A DNA stretch of 8,191 nt, taken from NCBI GenBank assembly GCA_030638385.1, contig DAOWES010000272.1:1-8191 (forward strand), read 5' to 3'. Shown piece by piece: positions 6,430-8,191 of the stretch (the first letter of the stretch is position 1; each line of letters begins with the position of its first letter). The stretch is from Candidatus Cloacimonadota bacterium. GTDB taxonomy: Bacteria; Cloacimonadota; Cloacimonadia; Cloacimonadales; TCS61. The notes beneath the pieces were generated by a model. The model made no database searches and was not told where the DNA came from. It saw only the letters and a list, made by a program, of their open reading frames with translations. Made by a program: the position numbers and the translations under genes.

Positions 6430-7021
6430 CCTCATTATCGTGGCCTATATAATGGGCAGTATTCCCACCAGTTATATTTTGGGAAAAAAATTCAAAGGTA
6501 TTGATATCAGAAATTTTGGTAGTGGAAACGTAGGAGCTACAAATGCTCTGAGAATTTTAGGAACAAAATATGGTGTTATATCCATGATCTTGGATATGGC
6601 AAAAGGAGCCATCCCGGTTTTTGCTGCGAAGTTTTTGGGATATTCTGACATTTGGCTTATCCTAATTGCCTTAACTGCAATTCTTGGCCATATCTTCACA
6701 ATTTTCTTGAAATTCAAAGGTGGAAAAGGAGTAGCTACATCAGCCGGAGTTTTCATCGCTCTCGCTCCTTCTGCCATCGGCATTGCATTATTGGTTTTCA
6801 TCATCGTTGTGTGGATTTCAAAATATGTTTCATTAGGCTCTATATTAGCTGCCAGTACACTATTTGCAGTTGAGCTTATCATAAATATAAGAAACGGCTT
6901 TCAACAAAAAGAGATTCTTACGCTCATCACTATCGTTGCCCTATTTATCATCATTAAACACAAGGCAAACATCAAAAGATTAATTGCCGGAAATGAAAAT
7001 AAAATCAGTTTCAAAAAATAA
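6404..7021 (+). CDS. plsY: Acyl-phosphate:glycerol-3-phosphate acyltransferase PlsY
   Basis: Inner-membrane enzyme that transfers the acyl group from acyl-phosphate (made by PlsX) to glycerol-3-phosphate, giving lysophosphatidic acid, the first step of phospholipid synthesis. The 205-residue protein has about the usual length and several hydrophobic helices (roughly 5-25, 54-74, 83-103, 114-137, 144-162, 171-185). All conserved loops are present: GSGNVGATN (39-47), KGGKGVAT (105-112) and KYVSLGSI (140-147), plus the basic C-terminal KHKANIKRLIAGNE (185-198). The start at 6404 overlaps der by 26 nt. der-plsY adjacency occurs in other bacteria, often followed by gpsA; here the next gene is purF, after a 45-nt gap. 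No terminator of note separates them, so purF may be read from the same transcript. Confidence 0.97.
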   Translation: MPNILLKISLIIVAYIMGSIPTSYILGKKFKGIDIRNFGSGNVGATNALRILGTKYGVISMILDMAKGAIPVFAAKFLGYSDIWLILIALTAILGHIFTIFLKFKGGKGVATSAGVFIALAPSAIGIALLVFIIVVWISKYVSLGSILAASTLFAVELIINIRNGFQQKEILTLITIVALFIIIKHKANIKRLIAGNENKISFKK

Positions 7022-7066
7022 ACCGAGCTAATTCGGGAAATCTATATTAGGAGAATTTTAATAACT

Positions 7067-8191
7067 ATGTGTGGAATTATTGGAGTTTTTAATAATAAAA
7101 ATGCAGCAAAATTAGCCACTCTTGGCCTTTTTGCAGAACAACACCGAGGACAAGAAAGTTGTGGAATGGCTGTTACAGATGGAACAGCTTTTCGTTTGAG
7201 AAAAAAAATGGGCTTGGTAAAAGATGTTTTTACTGCCGATAAATTAGAAAACCTAAACGGTTACATTGCCATTGGGCATGTACGCTACCCCACTTGTGGA
7301 TCATCTACCGTCTACAACTCTCAGCCGCATGTAGTGGAAACCCTTTCCGGTCCCTCTTACTCACTTGCCAGCAACGGCGATATCGTTAATTATGAAGAGA
7401 TAAGAGAAGAACTTGAGCAAAAAGGTGTTTGGTTTGCCAGCACTAATGATGGTGAACTTATATTAAAATACATTGTTTACCAAGTGGAAAAAGAAGGTAG
7501 CTCTATCGTGGCCGCAATCAGAGAACTCATGCGCCATGTGAAAGGTGCTTTCTCAACTGTGCTTGCTACAAAAAATGAGATGTTTCTTTTCCGTGACCCC
7601 CAAGGCTTTCGCCCAATGACTTACGGACAACTTCAAGATGACTCTGTAGTTGTTGCTTCCGAAACGGTGGCACTTGATATTATGCGCCCAACTTGGCAGA
7701 AGGAAGTTAATCCTGCCGAAATCATTAAAGTTACTATTAAAAATGAAAAAAATGTAATTGAAAACATTGTTAATGATCCAAATGAATTCCGCGACAGCAA
7801 AACAAATAAACATTGTATTTTCGAACATGTCTACTTCTCCCGTCCCGATAGCTTTGACTTTGGACAAAATGTTTATGAAGTAAGAGAAAAAATTGGTGCA
7901 ACATTAGCAGATGGCGATTCAGACCTCAATCCTGATGCTGTTGTTCCGGTTCCGGACTCTGCAAACTTCATCGCTTTGGGATATTCCAAACAAAAGAAAG
8001 TACCTTATGAAATGGGATTAATCAGAAACCATTACGTGGGTCGTACATTCATCAAACCTGAACAAACAATCAGAGATGAATCTGTTAACCAAAAATTCAA
8101 TGTGCTTCCAAATTTCTTCGAAGGTAAGGAAATTATTTTGGTAGATGACTCTATCGTACGTGGCACAACTTTACGTAAACTGGTAAAATTA
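7067..8191 (+). CDS. purF: Amidophosphoribosyltransferase PurF (5' part)
   Basis: First committed enzyme of de novo purine synthesis: glutamine + PRPP to phosphoribosylamine. The frame is open through the window end (375 codons seen; family proteins have about 450-510 residues, so roughly 80-130 are missing). The N-terminal Ntn amidotransferase domain begins MCGIIGVF with nucleophile C2. It also shows QHRGQE (25-30), HVRYPT with R73, SNGDIVN (102-108, N103-G104 oxyanion site) and NDGE (127-130). The phosphoribosyltransferase part has HVYFSRPDS (254-262) and the PRPP loop IILVDDSIVRGTT (356-368). Met is directly followed by Cys. No ATG, GTG or TTG lies between the in-frame plsY stop and this ATG, so there is no cleavable propeptide. 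AGGAG (7049-7053) lies 13 nt upstream of the start. Confidence 0.97.
   Translation, partial: MCGIIGVFNNKNAAKLATLGLFAEQHRGQESCGMAVTDGTAFRLRKKMGLVKDVFTADKLENLNGYIAIGHVRYPTCGSSTVYNSQPHVVETLSGPSYSLASNGDIVNYEEIREELEQKGVWFASTNDGELILKYIVYQVEKEGSSIVAAIRELMRHVKGAFSTVLATKNEMFLFRDPQGFRPMTYGQLQDDSVVVASETVALDIMRPTWQKEVNPAEIIKVTIKNEKNVIENIVNDPNEFRDSKTNKHCIFEHVYFSRPDSFDFGQNVYEVREKIGATLADGDSDLNPDAVVPVPDSANFIALGYSKQKKVPYEMGLIRNHYVGRTFIKPEQTIRDESVNQKFNVLPNFFEGKEIILVDDSIVRGTTLRKLVKL

Noticed and set aside
6472..6882. Open frame of 136 codons on the - strand opposite plsY
   Set aside because: It is fully antisense to PlsY with all its conserved motifs; the translation matches nothing I recognise.
7023..7036. 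Small hairpin CCGA/TCGG after plsY as a terminator
   Set aside because: Only four base pairs and no T-tract; read-through into purF is more likely.

Overview
This is an AT-rich window with tightly packed genes, all on the + strand. It looks like a bacterial chromosome carrying core housekeeping functions. Two genes encode proteins with Sec-type signal peptides, one encodes a LapA-type inner-membrane protein, and HslU is present, so a Gram-negative-type anaerobe is plausible. The character of PurF, the DUF3795 protein and the secreted propeller-like protein suggests the wider Fibrobacterota-Chlorobiota-Bacteroidota group, perhaps a Cloacimonadota-like lineage. That placement is an impression, not a demonstrated assignment.

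Layout. (1) Positions 1-2393 hold a four-gene run: the 3' part of hslU (its start lies before the window), an Mth938/DUF498-domain protein, a secreted propeller-like protein and a small LapA-like membrane protein. Gaps are only 9-13 nt, so this is almost certainly one transcript. (2) Positions 2394-2566 are noncoding and contain a C-rich two-tier hairpin. (3) Positions 2567-3554 hold a translationally overlapping pair: a cysteine-rich DUF3795 protein and an unrecognised exported protein. (4) Positions 3651-4640 encode an adenine deaminase. (5) Positions 4641-5088 have no protein gene. They contain a complete tRNA-Phe(GAA) with encoded CCA, a likely promoter and a textbook intrinsic terminator. 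(6) From 5089 to the end lie der (ribosome-assembly GTPase), plsY (acyl-phosphate:glycerol-3-phosphate acyltransferase, starting inside der) and the 5' three quarters of purF, which runs off the window.

How the genes relate: HslU supplies ATP-driven unfolding for the HslV protease. Adenine deaminase converts adenine to hypoxanthine for salvage, while PurF commits PRPP to de novo purine synthesis, so both feed the IMP pool. Der and PlsY couple ribosome assembly and phospholipid synthesis by sharing a message. I see no mobile element, CRISPR array, phage gene or defence system. I do not see a clear undescribed system here. The best leads are the secreted propeller-like protein with recurring acidic motifs, the uncharacterised DUF3795/exported-protein pair, the structured 2409-2437 element and the der-plsY overlap.
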